Source: Hippopus hippopus (lineage: Eukaryota > Mollusca > Bivalvia > Cardiida > Cardiidae). From it: DNA of 64,000 bases. Positions 1-11,449 of this stretch are shown here, piece after piece. Position numbers and translations under genes: made by a program. The notes under the pieces were generated by a model that had not been told where the DNA came from, did not search any database, and worked only from the letters and a program-made list of their open reading frames with translations. Location of the stretch: contig OX328101.1 in assembly GCA_946811185.2 (NCBI GenBank), positions 22,242,122 to 22,306,121 on the forward strand. Reading direction: 5' to 3'. Each line of letters begins with the position of its first letter. The stretch's first letter is position 1.

Positions 1-52
1 GTGTAATGGGTGAGACACCTGATTCCCAAAATAAAAGATTGATCAAGATTAC

Positions 53-80
53 CTTGGCAGTCCCTGGATGAGCCAAGCTT
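53..80 (-). CDS. Possible 28-nt microexon of the minus-strand gene
   Basis: On the minus strand the segment lies between an acceptor (CTAGTTTTTCCAG) and a donor (GTAATC). In the phase left by the exon at 487-566 it reads E-AWLIQGLP and stays open. The acceptor's pyrimidine run begins only a few bases outside MITE A 99-319, so the MITE sits immediately next to the splice site. The size and phase fit are the only support. The protein is not recognised. Confidence 0.25.
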
Positions 81-98
81 CTGGAAAAACTAGTTTAA

Positions 99-319
99 CC
101 CTTTACCATACAATCCCAGGTTTTCACTACCCTGTAGAAGAGGCCTTTTAAAATCATTGTGGGAAAAGGAGAAAATGCTGGTAACCAGCATTTTCTCCTT
201 TTTCCACAATGTTTTCTACCCTATCAAAGCAAGATTGCACCATTTGAACCACACTGAAATTGTTGTCTGCAAATGCTTTCAATTTGGACAAGGCTAACAT
301 TTTGTCATCTGGTAAAGAG
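99..319 (+). mobile_element. MITE A copy, 221 bp
   Basis: The left end follows TTAA at 95-98 and the right duplication has decayed to TCAG. The central hairpin GGAGAAAATGCTGG/CCAGCATTTTCTCC is intact. It lies in the putative intron between the exons at 53-80 and 487-566. Confidence 0.85.
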
Positions 320-486
320 TCAGTCTCCTGAGAAGAGACTGAAAATATCTTTCCACCACTGACCTTGGCCTTTTTCTCCACCCACATGTTCAACATATTG
401 TAAACCATCATTGGAATCTATTTCATAACATAATTTGATAGAACCCACATTTTTTTCCATTCACCAACCATTGCTTATGGCATTAC

Positions 487-566
487 CTCCAAGAGCACTA
501 ATTAAAAAATTTGTTGCCAGCTGAGGACCACTATTTGAAAATGTTTTGACAAAATGAATGTAATTT
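487..566 (-). CDS. Possible internal exon, minus-strand gene
   Basis: An 80-nt minus-strand segment runs from an acceptor ending GGAAAG to a GGAG|GTAATG donor. It encodes NYIHFVKTFSNSGPQL followed by ATNFLISALG with no stop, while a TAA lies in frame just upstream of the acceptor. It starts needing two bases from the previous exon and ends in phase 1, which the microexon at 53-80 completes. The residues suggest amphipathic helices as in HEAT/ARM solenoids, but no family can be named. Confidence 0.35.
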
Positions 567-1003
567 CTTTCCATTTGTAACAAAGATTATGATAGTACAT
601 GTAATGTTCATATGTAGTTAAGCTTAATATATGTACATGTATATTATTCATCTTTTATAACTAAGACTCTAAGACCTCAGCAGCAAATATGTTTAGAGAG
701 GAAATGGGTTACACCCTCTGCAATATCTTATGAAGTCTTTGCTCTTTCAAAGCAATAATTAAGAAATGGGATACATAAATAAGAATTATTATGAAATGTA
801 GAGGGCATGATAATAATTATTGAGGTGATATTCCTAATACTCTGCTTTCCTTTCTCATTGTTTCATAATTCAATGCAAAATACATCAGTGCTTCTTTATT
901 GTAAATGTTGTATGGAAACTTAAATTTTCATCCTCAATTCCGAAGCATCAAAAAAAGAATCATTCACTTTGTTCACTTCCTGTTGTATGTCTCGTGAAGT
1001 TAA
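567..1003. other. No feature seen
   Basis: AT-rich sequence with no convincing exon, repeat or hairpin. It ends at the TTAA (1000-1003) used by the neighbouring MITE B. Confidence 0.5.
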
Positions 1004-1209
1004 CTCTTTCCTTACTGTAGACCGCACCAGAAGCCTTTGTGGACAGTGTAGATCAAGATCAGACTGCACAGAACGTGCAGTCTGATCCTTGATCTACACC
1101 GTCCACTACTTTCTATTAGATTAAGGCCAAAGTGTCTCTTCGTCTTGCAGGGGAAATATATTTCATAGCCAATGAAAAATTGTTAATCATTTACTTGGTA
1201 TTGAAAGAG
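1004..1209 (+). mobile_element. MITE B copy, 206 bp
   Basis: TTAA at 1000-1003 is followed by CTCTTTCCTTACTG. The right end ACTTGGTATTGAAAGAG mirrors it, giving terminal inverted repeats of about 13 bp. The centre is a hairpin, GTAGATCAAGATCAGACTGC against the reverse of it, around 1045-1105. The reverse-orientation copy at 44293-44491 matches over its full length and defines the ends. The right TTAA has become TTGG. Confidence 0.75.
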
Positions 1210-1360
1210 TTGGTGAAGATTTGAAGTACATGATGAAAGCCAAAATATTTGGAGTAAGTTTACTAAACAAAATATTTAGATACCTGGGCATAAGACCAAG
1301 TTCTTTTACTCTTATGTAACATGGTTTGTCCTAATACCTTTCCCTAACTTGGGGTTTTAA

Positions 1361-1581
1361 CCCTTTACCACACGACAAAATTTTAGACCTGTCCAAATTG
1401 AAAGCATTTGTAGATGACAGTTTTAACGTGGCTCATATGAAATGATTTTTCTTTGATAGGGTAGAAAACGTTGTGGGAAAAGGAGAAAATGCTGGTAACC
1501 AGCATTTTCTCCTTTTCCCACAATGTTTTCAAAAGCCTTCTCTTTCAGGGGCGTCAAAAGTCGTCATTGTGTGGTAAAGGG
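1361..1581 (-). mobile_element. MITE A copy, 221 bp, perfect TTAA pair
   Basis: TTAA is intact at 1357-1360 and 1582-1585. Both ends begin CCCTTTACCACAC. The inner sequence (AGGGGCGTCAAAAGTCGTCATTGTG) places it with the copies at 24022 and 58477 in a young subfamily. Confidence 0.9.
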
Positions 1582-1785
1582 TTAACAGATCAAGATTTCA
1601 ACTATTCAGCATGGATAATGGGACCAATATGTTTCACTTAACATTAATTCTCTATGAAAATATTGTACTTTTCACAAAAAACAAATTTTGGAAACCTAGT
1701 CAATTAAGCAATTATAATTTTTTTTTGTATTATGTTTTCCTATTCATTATTTCAATAGTGTGCAATTGTCATCTCATTCCTTCTA

Positions 1786-2005
1786 CCTTTACCACACAAT
1801 CCAAAGTTTTTAACGACCTTGACAGAAAAGACTTTTGATTAAGTTATGGGAAAAAGAAGAAAACTCAGGTAATCATCAAATTCTACTTTTCCCACAATGT
1901 TTCCTTTCAAAGGTAACTTCTACTTTTTGAGCCACTGTTCATTTGTTGTTTGCATATGCTTTGAAATTGGACAAGTTCACATATCACATGTAGTTTGGTA
2001 AAGAG
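1786..2005 (+). mobile_element. MITE A copy, old
   Basis: The right TTAA (2006-2009) is intact and the left one has decayed to TCTA. The hairpin has drifted so far that the arms no longer pair well. Confidence 0.7.
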
Positions 2006-2197
2006 TTAATTATCAAATGCAAGGTGACATATCATATTAAACAAATAGCACTAAAAGCTGATCATAACACGATTCCAAATTGCAAACATGTTCAATATCT
2101 GTCTTAATTATTTGACTGACCACATCACAGATAAAACAATTTTTGTGGATGATGCAGGACAAAATTACAAAGACTGCAATAACAAGGCTGTCGCTGG

Positions 2198-2263
2198 CGC
2201 CACAATGTTTTCAAAAGGTTTCTTCCTTAGGGTTGTTAAAACTCTGGATTATGTGGTAAAGGG
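2198..2263 (-). mobile_element. MITE A fragment (LE half)
   Basis: Only CCACAATGTTTTCAAAAGG to GTGGTAAAGGG remains, followed by TTAA at 2264-2267. Confidence 0.7.
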
Positions 2264-2299
2264 TTAAATAAGATGCAAGTGTTAGAATATTTCTCTGAA

Positions 2300-2550
2300 A
2301 GTGTGGGAAAAATAGAAAGTGGGAAAAGGAGAAAATGCTTATAGCCATTTTTTTTTTTCCCTTTTCCATTAATGTTTACAGATAATTCTGACTGTGGAAT
2401 GTTTAAGTAACCGTGGGAAAAGAAGACAATACATGTACTAGTAATCACCATTTTCACATTGTCCCATAATGTTTTCATTCCTTTCAATGACAAATCACAT
2501 CTTTTGATCCACACATAATTTGTTGTCTGAAAATGCTTTCAATCCATCAG
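2300..2550 (+). mobile_element. Rearranged MITE A remnant with two hairpin cores
   Basis: Two copies of the GTGGGAAAAG(G/A)AGA arm lie at about 2327 and 2415, followed by an RE-side piece (TTTGTTGTCTGAAAATGC). It is probably two overlapping decayed copies. Confidence 0.5.
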
Positions 2551-2639
2551 AAGGCCTTATCTCAAATGGGTGTTTACTTCATCTGACAAAGTTTAATGAG
2601 GGTGATTTCAAACAACAAAGTTTAATGGAGGATGATTTC

Positions 2640-3325
2640 AAACAATAGGCTGGAAAGTCATGATCAGTCTACCATATGACATGAAAATCTAATTTATACT
2701 TTCTTTGAAATGTATCCATGGACAAGATATTTTGTTTCAGTCTGCTGGCCTAAACTCAAAGTCTTTTGTCCTACCCATTACCTCAGAAACCAATCAAGGG
2801 GCAATCTTGAAATTACCCAGGGTCTGTATTTACCAGCCATTCATAAGAACATTCTAAGGTTAATTCTCCAATATTTTCTAGGTACGATATAATTAAGCAA
2901 TCAGTATGAATGAATATGATTAAATACCTGTGAAAACATTGTGGTAAAAGTATGGGGCAATTCTTCCTTTTGCAAAAATATCTCTGAAACTACTCCTTAT
3001 AACAAAGGCCTAAAAATTGTTGCAGGAAGTTACATCCTTTACAGTTCTCTGAAAGGATCTATAGAAGAGGGCTTAAAGGGGCCTATTCTGTTTTTAGTTG
3101 CTGTAAATCAAAATTTCTTGTTAAATACTAGTTATATTTTTTTTTGCAGTCATGTAATCTGTAAAATAACGTTCAATAAAAAGTTGCAGTTTTTGGAATT
3201 AAATAACAGGATGGTTATTTCACAATCAGTAACTCTTTTTTTATCACATTAGATATAACATCATCCTACCGATTTGAATTTATGAATAAAGCTTGTACCA
3301 TAGTGTATTTTGTATATTCTACCTT
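2640..3325. other. Mostly featureless; half of a palindromic MITE at about 2818-2882
   Basis: The stretch GGTCTGTATTTACCAGCCATTC onward resembles one arm of the 198-bp palindrome at 16501-16698. Open frames here on the plus strand have no splice or domain support. Confidence 0.35.
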
Positions 3326-3329
3326 TGAA

Positions 3330-3405
3330 CTCTTTACAAAAGGGCAAAATTTTAAACCTGTAAAAGTTGAAAGCATTTGCAGACAACAATAAATGCCACT
3401 CAAAG
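3330..3405 (-). mobile_element. MITE A fragment (RE side)
   Basis: CTCTTTACAAAAGGGCAAAA to GCATTTGCAGACAACAA is the RE half; the hairpin is missing. Confidence 0.6.
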
Positions 3406-3429
3406 TTTGAAATTAGGTTTTAATTAGTA

Positions 3430-4125
3430 GATACAGTCATGTTGTAAAAAGTATTTTCTAAATGAACCTATGATGAAGCATATGTCAGAAGCAACGGGCC
3501 ATAGTGCAGGTTAATCTTGATCTTCACTCAAAAGCACCAAACTTTTGGCTCAAAGCATGGAAGAATTCAAACATGCAACTCCTGAAAATATTAGTAGAAA
3601 AGAAGATGACCCACAATTGCATATCTGTAATACACCCATCACAATTGCTTTTCAATATTGTATCTGCACCCAGTGCAGACAAATTGAGATTTTCAGACTT
3701 GACCCTTTGAGGGCAAATTCAGCAAAAATGACACTTCAAAAAAAGACTTTAGTAACAGCAATTTCTTGGCTTATGGCCATGGTATCTCATCAAAGAAGAT
3801 AGTCTAGATCAAAGATCAAACGCATACTTTGTGTAGTCTTATCTTAATCAACATGTGATGCAAAAGCAATATTGTTCACCCAAAAAGCAAGCTATGGGTT
3901 AAATGATAAGTGCTATCTGTAAATATGGGTCACCTAGTGCCAATCAATTTTCTAGTGAAGTATAACAGGGGCAGATCTTAATTTTGAAGTCTGGTATAAA
4001 AGTAACAACTGAAACTCTTTGCATTGGGAAAAATATTAAATGGTGATTCCACAAATTAGAGAAGACAAATATAATATTAATGTGTTATCAATAGTTTCAG
4101 TCTAAAAGATCTCAAGAACTATTGC
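3430..4125. other. Unassigned; open frame of 85 codons at 3545-3802 (+)
   Basis: A plus-strand frame with several Cys and His residues (ICNTPITIAFQYCICTQC) is open, but it has no homology I recognise and its length is expected by chance in AT-rich DNA. A decayed group-B-like hairpin lies at about 3800-3855. Confidence 0.25.
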
Positions 4126-4163
4126 AAAAAGTTGACAAGGATCCGACTGCACTGATCTTGATC

Positions 4164-4222
4164 GACAATATTTTGTGCTTTTATGGAGATCGACAATGTC
4201 CATAAAAGCACAAAATATTGTC
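4164..4222. repeat. Perfect 24-bp inverted repeat with 11-nt loop
   Basis: Arms 4164-4187 and 4199-4222 (GACAATATTTTGTGCTTTTA then TGGA) are exact reverse complements. They sit next to a group-B-like GATCCGACTGCACTGATCTT at about 4140-4160. Confidence 0.85.
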
Positions 4223-4336
4223 TGTAGTATGCAAAGAGTAGGTAGCATCAGGTTCTTCATTGTGAGGGCAGTCTCAAACTCTTTTATATTACAGTAATCC
4301 TTGCAGTCCCTTTCCTTCTTAATTTTGAATATTGAC

Positions 4337-4385
4337 CCTAACCCTCTACAAAATAATCCCAAGTTTTAACAACATTGTCAGTAGC
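4337..4385 (+). mobile_element. MITE A fragment (LE tip)
   Basis: CTAACCCTCTACAAAATAAT then CCCAAGTTTTAACAAC is the LE end; the rest is absent. Confidence 0.5.
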
Positions 4386-6058
4386 CAACAATTTTTTTTG
4401 GTGGGGTATAACAGGCATGTTTAATCAAAGTGTTGAAAACACTGGAGTGGCATTTATCAAGGAAGCCATTACGTGGAATTTATAATTTGAAAGAGAGACA
4501 GAAATATTATTCATATATTGGCTTGAAAGTCAATATATTTCCCCTACTAAGCAAATTGATACCTTTTTTGGTTGAAAGGAGAGTACTCATGACAAATTAG
4601 GATTATTTCTGTATTGGTAGTCACCCTTTGATCATTCAGGAGGAGTCGGGAGTGACGTCCCTTGACAGTAGGATGCATGATGGGTAGAGAGAGAAACCAT
4701 GTAAATATATTGAATAAAATTAAGTTTGTACTTGAAAACTATGAATTTCAGATATATTTGGCCGTAAAGATCTAATTCCCAACATTACAATCAATTATTT
4801 CGATCTATGAATATTCATGCACAATCAAATGGAGTAGAGCGCAATCATGGGACAAACAAGCCCAGGGACGAAATGGTTTTGGAAAGAAAAAGCTGGGACC
4901 AAGTGGTCAGTAGACAAATTTTGTGTACATGTATATCATTGCCCCAATAGAAGGCTATGAGCGGGTGAAGCTATTTTCAATCAAAAAGAAGTATTTCCAC
5001 GATCGATAGTCTCACCCAGTGTATTTTAACATGCCATTTCCAATTACATATCTGAGTGCTATAGAAAAACTCATTTGTCTGAGAAAAATTGAGTTTAATT
5101 GGGTCTATTTCCTTCAGCTTTGCACAAAATATGATATAAGGTCTTCAAAATTCAATATTGAACTCATAGTGGCACTGTCTTTGACAAATGCCACAAAAAC
5201 TGTCTTTTGGCCAGAACACGTGAACTAAACAGGACGGTAAATCCCGATCCGGGATGGTGTATTATAGTCTGAGCCTGATCCACACCATCTGCAAAAGTAG
5301 CTTTTATTGTGCTTCGCACTTAAGTGTTTCAAATTGTTACTCTGTTTGAAGTAACATATTTCTACTCTTTCCTATAAAATAAGCAATTTTCATTGTACAT
5401 TGCAGATTTGATTCGCATTCTAGTGTCAACAATGAGACGTTTTGAATGCTTCTTTTCCTATTTGGAGGTTTATCAAGTACCATAACATCTCAAGTCCAGA
5501 GTGAATTTTCCGAGGCAAAAGCTACAATGCTGTACTGACATTCTGTTTCATTGGTTTAATTAAGGACTAATAATTAAATGTTTCTCTAACTAAAGTGCTT
5601 TATAAAGTCATTTATAACAGGTTACCCTTGAAAAAACTAACAAAATCTTGTCAAAATTTTGTTTGGCAGCCACTTTGCATCTATTTTGGGAAATGTAAAC
5701 ATCTAATAGTAACAGATCTTTCAAGCTGTTCTTTCCTATTTTTGGCGTTTAAAAATAAAATATCTGTATTTGAAACAAATAATTATTGAATACACAAACA
5801 ACAGCTATGTTTAATTCTAGTTTTGTTGTCAAGTTGTAAAAACATGGGCACAAAATCTGAGCTGAGGTTTTTGCCTATTTGTTCGGTAATCGTCTCTGTA
5901 CCAACATGCGACCTGTCAAAAACTAAAGTTACATTTGGGGACAGTTATCGGTACTATTTCACCTTTCTATCCCCTCTAGCCAAGAAATGAATAAATTGTG
6001 AGTGATCAGCCGCAACTACAAAACATTCAAACATGTTCCTGCAGCCCCTTTGAGTAAT
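4386..6058. other. Long low-repeat stretch with one repeat fragment
   Basis: At about 4851-4918 GGGACGAAATGGTTTTGG followed by AAAGCTGGGACCAAGTGGTC resembles a dispersed bivalve repeat I know only by its text. Elsewhere I see no exon with splice support and no inverted repeat. Confidence 0.4.
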
Positions 6059-7298
6059 AAGAAGAGGGCTATGACGGCCCTGTATCACTCCACTGGCTAA
6101 TAAGTGAAAACCCTACATGCTAAACATTACAATACTTGGCCAAATGGTTTTGAAGATGAGACCCCTGAGACAGGACTAAAATTGGTAGCCCTAGTTCTTA
6201 TGGTTAGTAAAAAGAAGATTTCTAAAGTTTTCACTATAATTATAAGCCCATGTGAAACTTCTGACCCCTGCGGTGGGATCAAATTCGACCCTAGGGCTAT
6301 AATTTGGGCACTCTTGGTAGAGGCCCACTAGATAAAGCTACATGCAAAATTTGGTAGCCCTAGGCTTTATGAGTAAATAGAGAGAGATTTCTTGAGTTTT
6401 CTCTATATAAGCCCATGTAAAACTTTTGACCCCAGGGGCAGGGCCAATTTTTACCCCAGGGCTATAATTTGGGCACTCTTGGTAGAGACCCACTAAATAA
6501 AGCCACATGCAAAATTTGATAGCCCTAGGCCTTATGGCTGGGTACAGGGAGATTTCTTAAGTTTTCTCTATATAAGCCTATGTAAAACTTGTGACCCCTG
6601 TGCGGGATCAAATCTGAACCAAGGGGTATAATTTGGGCACTCTTGGTAGAGGCCCACTAAATAAAGTCACATGCAAAATTTGGTAGCCCTAGGCCTTATG
6701 GCTGGGTACAGGGAGATTTCTAAAGTTTTCTCTATATAAGCCCATGTAAAACTTGTGATCCCCCCCCCCCCCAGGCTATAATTTGGGCACTATTGGTAGA
6801 GGCCCACTAGATAAAGCCACATGCAAAATTTGGTAGCCCTAGCCTTATTGCTAGGTACAGGAAGATTTGCAAAGTTTTCTCTTATATAAGCCTATGTAAA
6901 ACTTGTGACCCCAGGGGCGGGGCCAATTTTGACACTAGGGCTAAAATTTGATGAAACTTGATGGAGGTCTACTAGATAAAGCTACATGCCAAATTTGGTA
7001 GCCCTAGGCCTTATGGTTTCTGACAAGAAGATTTTCAAAGATTTCCAATATTTTTAAATTTTGTTGCCATGGCAACCAGAGTTTTTGAAGGAATCAGATT
7101 CTTCAAGAAATTCTGAAGAGGACCATGGCAGGATCATTTCTGTTAAGTTTCGTCAAAATTGGATGGGTAGTTTCAGAGAAGATGTTTAAAATAAAAGTTA
7201 ACGGACGGACGGACGGACGGACGCACGCACGCACAGACGCATGACGGACACCGGGCCATGACATAAGCCTGCTGGCCTTTGGCCAGTGGAGCTAAAAA
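6059..7298 (+). mobile_element. Helentron-like element, type I, full length with internal array
   Basis: The 5' tip is AAGAGGGCTATGACGGCCCTG, a small GGGC/GCCC palindrome, followed by TATCACTCCACTGGC. The 3' end has the stem GCTGGCCTTTGGCCAG then TGGAGCTAAAAA. Between them are about 4.5 tandem units of roughly 165 bp, a poly-C tract and a GGAC-rich tract just before the 3' stem. Short palindromes at the tips plus a central minisatellite match HINE/DINE-1-type non-autonomous Helentrons and the bivalve 'pearl' elements. It has no coding capacity. Confidence 0.7.
6225..7000 (+). repeat. Tandem array, about 165-bp unit
   Basis: CTATAATTTGGGCACTCTTGG recurs at about 6297, 6462, 6626 and, degenerate, at 6775 and 6941. 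Units share AAATTTGGTAGCCCTAGGCC. One unit is shortened where a C12 run (6759-6772) has grown. Confidence 0.85.
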
Positions 7299-7354
7299 CT
7301 GCAATTCAGTTATGAAGTAAGCCTTTCAAAGATGAGATTTTACCTTTAAGAGGA

Positions 7355-7470
7355 TAAAAAAAAATTGTGAGAAAAAAGAGAAACTGCTGGTTAACAGTAT
7401 TATTCTCCTTTTCCCACAATGTTTTCAAAAACAGAATCAGAATTATTTATACTCAGGATTGTTTTGATTG
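7355..7470 (-). mobile_element. MITE A remnant
   Basis: A decayed hairpin (GAGAAACTGCTGGTTAACAG) and an LE-type right side end against the next copy. Confidence 0.5.
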
Positions 7471-7471
7471 A

Positions 7472-7689
7472 CCCTTTACCACACAGTTCCCACTTTTAAT
7501 GACCTTTATAAAGAAAGCCTTGGAAAACGTGGGAAAAGAAGAAAATGTTGGTAAGCAGCATTTTCTCCTTTTCCCAAAATATTTTCCAACCTTTTATTGA
7601 AAAATATTATCATTTGACCCTTATGTAATTTGTTGTCTGAAAATTCTTTTACTTGTGGCAAGTCTAAAATTTTGCCAAGTGGTACAGAG
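7472..7689 (+). mobile_element. MITE A copy, 218 bp
   Basis: Left TTGA (decayed TTAA), right TTAA at 7690-7693. Confidence 0.8.
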
Positions 7690-7855
7690 TTAAAAGTGCA
7701 TTTTCAGTTCAGGTAGGGAAAATGAGATATTTCAAACTAAAGGCACAAAAAAAAAAACAGAAAAAAAAGACAGCACAGCCAACATCAGACTAAATATTTG
7801 TTATTTGCTGATCTTAATCTGCATTCTTCATAAAATCAACCAATGCCACCCTTAA

Positions 7856-8076
7856 CTCTTTACCAAATGACAAAATTTTAGACTGGTCCAAATTGAAAGC
7901 ATTTGTAGATGACAAAATAAATATGGCTCAAAAACTGAAAATTGTTTTGGGAAGGGTAGAAAACATTGTGGGAAAAGGAGAAAATGCTGGTTACCAGCAT
8001 TTTCTCCTTTTCCTACAATGTTTTCAAAAGGCTTCTTTCTCAGGGTCATTAAAAGTCGGGATTGTGTGGTAAAGAG
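7856..8076 (-). mobile_element. MITE A copy, 221 bp
   Basis: TTAA at 7852-7855 and 8077-8080; near-consensus hairpin. Confidence 0.9.
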
Positions 8077-8317
8077 TTAATTTGTAAGACTTTTTGATGT
8101 TAGTCATAATTGTGGTATTTACTTCTCAAAGTGTACAGCTAACAAAACCAATTAAAATAATGTGTATAGAGTTACGATAAGTTTCTCTCGCCCAATTAGA
8201 TAAATATAGGGCCCAAACTTTGATGCTGATAGGGGGTGCAGCAACAGCCCTTTCATTATGCATCCACACAAACACTGAATTGCACCAATTATGGAAATTC
8301 AACTCTACCACACATGA

Positions 8318-8411
8318 CCCTTTACCACAAAATCCCCAGTTTTAACAACACTGAGAAAGAAGGCTTCTGAGAACATTGTGGGAAAAGGAGAAAATGCTGG
8401 TAACCAGCATC
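8318..8411 (+). mobile_element. MITE A copy truncated in the hairpin
   Basis: The LE half is intact up to GGTAACCAGCAT, then the sequence leaves the family exactly at the hairpin centre. Confidence 0.75.
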
Positions 8412-8530
8412 ATTACCTCCTAAAAAAAGTTACAACATTGTGACAAGTGGGGGAAGTGACAAACCTGTAAATAAAATCTTGGCTCTCTTGGCTGGTACAC
8501 TTGTGATTTCATGTATTCATTATAAAGTTT

Positions 8531-8756
8531 CCTCTTCACCAGACAGTAAAATTTAAGGCTTGTTCAAATTCAAAGCATATGCAGCTGACAAACTCAGAAT
8601 GGCTTACATGATGGTCTTAAAAAGGTAAGCAAACATCGTGGGAAAAGGAGAAAATGCTAATCCTTTTGTTACCAGTATTTTCATTCTTTTTCCCCCAATT
8701 TTTAAAAAAAAATTCTTTTTCATGGTTCTTAAAACTCAGGATTGTGTGGTAATGGG
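8531..8756 (-). mobile_element. MITE A copy with insertion in the loop
   Basis: The loop carries extra bases (AATGCTAATCCTTTTGTTACC). The right flank TTAC is a decayed TTAA. Confidence 0.75.
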
Positions 8757-9120
8757 TTACCTTTGACATAGCAAGTCAAAAAACTTTTTTCTAACCTAAT
8801 GCAAATGCTTTTTGAAGACTTTGAATGGTAAAACATCAGAAAACATTGTGGCAAATCAGTAATTAAACAAAAACATGTACTATCAAAGCAAATATTAATC
8901 CACTAAAAGTGAAGACACCTAAGGACACAGAAAGAAATACACATAATGTAAAGATTAATGAAGTCCAGGAAACTTCGAGTGTCAAATGATATTCCATGTA
9001 GCAGTTCCTTCCTTTTTCACCATGTTTCCCAGTTGATAAGTATTAGTGATGTAAAAAAAAAAATGATTCTCCAAGATGACCAAGTTCTGAATGCAAAGTT
9101 AAAACTTCAACAAATGTTCC
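8757..9120. other. No feature seen
   Basis: AT-rich spacer between two MITE A copies; no splice-supported exon. Confidence 0.5.
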
Positions 9121-9124
9121 TTAA

Positions 9125-9340
9125 CCCTTCACTACACAATCCCAAGTTTTAACGACCCTAACAAAGAAGACTTTTGAAACCATATTGGGAAAAGGAGAAA
9201 ATGCTGGTAACCAGCATTTTCTCCTTTTCCCACTATGTTTGCTACCCTACTCAAAACAAAATTCAGTCCCTGAAAAACCTTTGTTGTCTGCAAATGCTTT
9301 CAATTTGGACTAGTCTAAAAGTTTTTCGTTTGGTAAAGAG
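9125..9340 (+). mobile_element. MITE A copy
   Basis: TTAA at 9121-9124 and 9341-9344; 216 bp. Confidence 0.9.
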
Positions 9341-9689
9341 TTAAAAATTTTGACATACAATCTAAAACAAGTGGGCTGAGGAAAAAGTATGCTTGTCAGT
9401 ATAAAGATTGTTAACAGGATGCATTTTATCTTAGAGAAGTCTTATGCTCATTATAAGTTTGATAAAGAATACCAAACAGGAAGAAAAAGCAGTTAAAGAT
9501 GCTCTTGGCTGTACAGATAAAGGGCATAAATCATTATCGGTTCCATAGTAATTGTTCTGAATCATCCAGAAGCTTTATTTTATATACCACCAAACATGAG
9601 GGTTATCTGAAAGCTTCATACTGGACTTGAGGATTATCATTCTAGTATCACAACTCTAAGCTTTATAATCCACAACATGATGTTTTCGA

Positions 9690-9765
9690 GGATAGATTTT
9701 ATCAAGACCAGACTGTACACAGTATGCATATCTGACCATCAATCCATACCGTTCAATTTTACGAG
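9690..9765. repeat. Group B hairpin, decayed
   Basis: TTATCAAGACCAGACTGTAC against GCATATCTGACCATCAATCC keeps the group B core; no ends can be placed. Confidence 0.45.
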
Positions 9766-9864
9766 AAGTTCTTATTTCAAAATAGCCTTAAATTGCCACA
9801 AATGAGGTTTGTTGAATGTTGGTTGGATTTATTTGGGCGCAAAGGGTTGAAGTGTCAATATCAC

Positions 9865-9911
9865 CTTGGAGAATTTCTCTGAGTATATGGAAGGTCCATT
9901 TACTTGATAAG
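9865..9911 (-). CDS. Possible internal exon, minus-strand gene
   Basis: A 47-nt segment between an acceptor ending ATGTCAG and a CCAAG|GTGATA donor encodes YQVNGPSIYSEKFSK. A TAA lies in frame a few codons upstream of the acceptor. It starts one base into a codon, so an exon ending in phase 1 must lie between it and 18057. The donor is weak. Confidence 0.2.
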
Positions 9912-10046
9912 CTGACATTTTTTAATGGACACAAGAATGGCGTGTGATATATGGGGGCCAATTATTAGACACAAAAAAATAGCTGAACTTGCTGTTTTGG
10001 CGATGTCATATTCTACAATCTTCAAAGCCCAGCAATAGAAGCTTAA

Positions 10047-10267
10047 CTTTTTACCAAACAACAAAATTTTTGATTAGTCCAAATTCAAAGCATTTACTGA
10101 CAACAATTTAAATGTGGCTCAAATGATGGAATTTGGTTTTGACTGGGAAGAAAACATAGTGGGTTAAGGAGAAAATGCTGGTTACCAGTATTTTCTCCTT
10201 TTCCCACTGTGTTTTCAAAAGCTTTTTTCGTTTGGGTCATTAAAACACAGGATCATGTGGTAAAGAG
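10047..10267 (-). mobile_element. MITE A copy, 221 bp
   Basis: TTAA at 10043-10046 and 10268-10271. Confidence 0.9.
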
Positions 10268-10546
10268 TTAACAGTATAGAGTACTGTAGTTAGTACAAGC
10301 CTGGTCTTCCATTAGAGTTGTGAGTTCTCAAAGAATGTTCAGAAACTGTTCCAATCATTACATTCCCTCTGTAGATTCCAAGACTAGTTATCCAACTAGC
10401 TGAGACAAAATGTATCAGCCAATCAGATGGCTAGTTTTGGTATTCAGAATTAGAGTTATATTTAGAATGATCGATGAATATGGTCCCATTTCCACACTGA
10501 CTGCAAACACTGAGACTTTTGGAGGATTGAAAGATGCCAAAACTGA

Positions 10547-11163
10547 ACTAGAGGCGCTTGAGCGCCTGTATCGCTCCACAGGCCTGATATTTCTATAATG
10601 GCGAAAGGAAGTTTTTAACAATTATCATTCAATCCTGCATTTTAGCTCACTGAAGAAACAATTTGGTAGACAACCACCATAGGAACTTACCTGCAAAACA
10701 ACAATGAAATCCAATGAATAGTTTTAGAGAAGAAATTTTTCAAAGATTTTACTTTATACCATAAAAGGAAAATGAGTCTCCCATAAAAGCCATGTTTTTT
10801 GACAGATCTTTTTTTTTTTTAAGGAATTCTGTAAACCTGTATCTAAGGAACATTCCTGCAAAATAATAATGCTATCCAAATAGCAGTTTGGGAGGAGAAG
10901 ATTTTTAAAGGTTTTTTACTTTGGTTGCCATGGCAACCAGAATTCTTCATGGAACACAATTATTTGAAGGAATTTGAAAGAGGACCACCAAAGGAACATT
11001 CCTGTGAAATTTGGTAAAAATCCAGTCAATAGTTTCTGAGGAGAATGTTTTTAAAGAAAAAGTTTACGGACGCACGCACGGACGAACGAACGGACGGACA
11101 GACGCACGACGGACACAACGCCATGACAACAGCTCGCTGGCCTTCAGCCAGTGGAGCTAAAAA
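10547..11163 (+). mobile_element. Helentron-like element, type I variant without array
   Basis: The 5' tip ACTAGAGGCGCTTGAGCGCC forms a GGCGCT/AGCGCC stem. The 3' end carries a GGAC/GCAC-rich tract, the stem CTGGCCTTCAGCCAG and GTGGAGCTAAAAA. It shares TTGCCATGGCAACCAGA with other type I copies. Confidence 0.65.
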
Positions 11164-11449
11164 CCTTTCATTAACTCTATACAAGACCAAAAAATTTTGG
11201 ATTTGTCCATGTTGACAGCATTTTGAAAACATTATGGAACAAGAGCGGCAAATTGTTGCAAGATACGCCCGTCCCACCGCCAGTTGTCAAGGGGGTATAA
11301 TAATCGTAAAGGGCAGGTAATACAACAAACATGTTTACCAAGTCTCAAGTCAATTTGACTTGAGGTGACAAAGTTCCGTTCCAGACAAGCAAGAAATACT
11401 GTAAAAATGAAGATCAAAGTGGAATTACTCGAAATCCGCACTAGGTAGA

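Noticed and set aside
3545..3802. 85-codon frame with a Cys/His cluster suggesting a zinc finger
   Set aside because: Cys spacing does not fit a known finger and the flanks lack splice signals.
4600..4700. CRE-like GTGACGTCCC as a promoter element
   Set aside because: Single imperfect site with no TATA-like box or exon near it.
6059..7298. CRISPR-like array of repeats and spacers
   Set aside because: The 165-bp units are contiguous with no unique spacers, the ends are Helentron-like, and the genome is eukaryotic.
11026..11441. Minus-strand frames of 83 and 69 codons near 11.2 kb, repeated near 32.4 and 34.4 kb
   Set aside because: They are antisense readings of the 5' part of type II elements and recur only because the element recurs.
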